Source: Desulfuromonadaceae bacterium
GTDB lineage: Bacteria; Desulfobacterota; Desulfuromonadia; Desulfuromonadales; Syntrophotaleaceae
Direction of reading: 5' to 3'
Length of the DNA stretch: 5,443 bases
NCBI GenBank assembly: GCA_021107335.1
Contig: JAIOSZ010000035.1
Span: 1 to 5,443 of the forward strand
In this document: positions 5,194 to 5,443 of the stretch, in pieces
Layout: each line of letters begins with the position of its first letter
Position numbering within the stretch: the stretch's first letter is position 1
Notes under the pieces: model-generated
The model's input: the letters and a program-made list of their open reading frames with translations, nothing else
Database searches by the model: none
Told to the model about the DNA's origin: nothing
Made by a program: the position numbers and the translations under genes

Positions 5194-5443
5194 ATGAACA
5201 AACACGAGCGAGCTAAAATCAAGGCGACCATCCTGACGCAGATCGAATCGCTGACGGAAGACATTCACCCCCCTGAACGCGCCGCCCAGACGAAACTCAG
5301 ACTAGAACGTCTCGGCACCGCCCTTAAACGCATTGAGGCTGACAACTACGGTGAATGCTTCAAGTGCGGCACCCCCATTCAAATGAGTCAGCTACTGGCC
5401 TTTCCGGAAACCATGCTATGTCTCGGTTGCCTAAACAATCCAA
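5194..5443 (+). CDS. Short DksA/TraR-family C4 zinc-finger protein (3' end outside window)
   Basis: The visible 83 codons start MNKHERAKIKATIL and run off the window. Cys55, Cys58, Cys76 and Cys79 form CX2C-X17-CX2C (CFKCG then CLGC), the DksA/TraR zinc finger, preceded by the typical IEADNYGEC. Residues 4-22 and 29-51 look like two helices of a hairpin; the turn reads HPPERA (25-30), aligning with E. coli DksA DPVDRA, whose Asp residues act in the RNA polymerase secondary channel. From that turn to the first cysteine there are about 13 residues fewer than in E. coli DksA, so the coiled coil is shorter. Family members bind RNA polymerase and modulate transcription, some with ppGpp. ATG 5194 has a modest AAAGAG site four bases upstream. 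The gene follows the tRNA terminator and so needs its own promoter, which I could not identify. The protein is probably nearly complete, but its length is unknown. Confidence 0.85.
   Translation, partial: MNKHERAKIKATILTQIESLTEDIHPPERAAQTKLRLERLGTALKRIEADNYGECFKCGTPIQMSQLLAFPETMLCLGCLNNP

Overview
The window looks like an ordinary, compact, chromosomal core region of a moderately GC-rich Gram-negative bacterium. The signs are a lipobox-bearing SGNH hydrolase, a type I (ACT-domain) phosphoglycerate dehydrogenase, alanine dehydrogenase, a bacterial initiator tRNA and a DksA-type zinc-finger protein. The mix resembles anaerobic delta-proteobacteria such as Desulfuromonadales/Desulfobacterota, but that placement is an inference from general likeness and is not proven. 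No mobile element, CRISPR array or phage gene is visible.

Layout. (1) Bases 1-602, minus strand: the first 200 codons of an Uup-type ABC-F ATPase, cut by the window edge. (2) Bases 789-1418, plus strand: a GDSL/SGNH-hydrolase lipoprotein, divergent from uup. (3) Bases 1419-1735: a gene-free leader containing a weak terminator, a GC-rich hairpin and a second terminator-like hairpin with a U6 tract just before serA, so attenuation is possible. (4) Bases 1736-3340 serA and 3410-4513 ald, same strand and same reading frame, separated by 69 bases that hold a perfect 15-bp hairpin with no U-tract. Both enzymes are NAD-dependent and act in amino-acid metabolism (3-phosphoglycerate to serine; alanine/pyruvate). 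(5) Bases 4706-4882, minus strand: a 58-residue four-cysteine protein starting at TTG, with its own promoter and a C-terminal QLDLF motif. (6) Bases 5021-5097: initiator tRNA-fMet between a good sigma70 promoter and a strong intrinsic terminator. (7) From 5194 to the window end: a short DksA/TraR-family zinc-finger protein, lacking its 3' end.

The most interesting item is the small minus-strand gene. It combines a CX2C-X3-C-X10-C putative metal site with an exact match to the beta sliding-clamp binding consensus QL[SD]LF, suggesting a very small clamp-associated protein. Other points to check are a Gly-to-Ser change in the SerA nucleotide-binding loop (GLSKIG), the attenuator-like serA leader, the serA-ald hairpin, the C1:U72 end of the initiator tRNA, and the short-armed DksA homologue with HPPERA in place of the usual DxxDxA tip.
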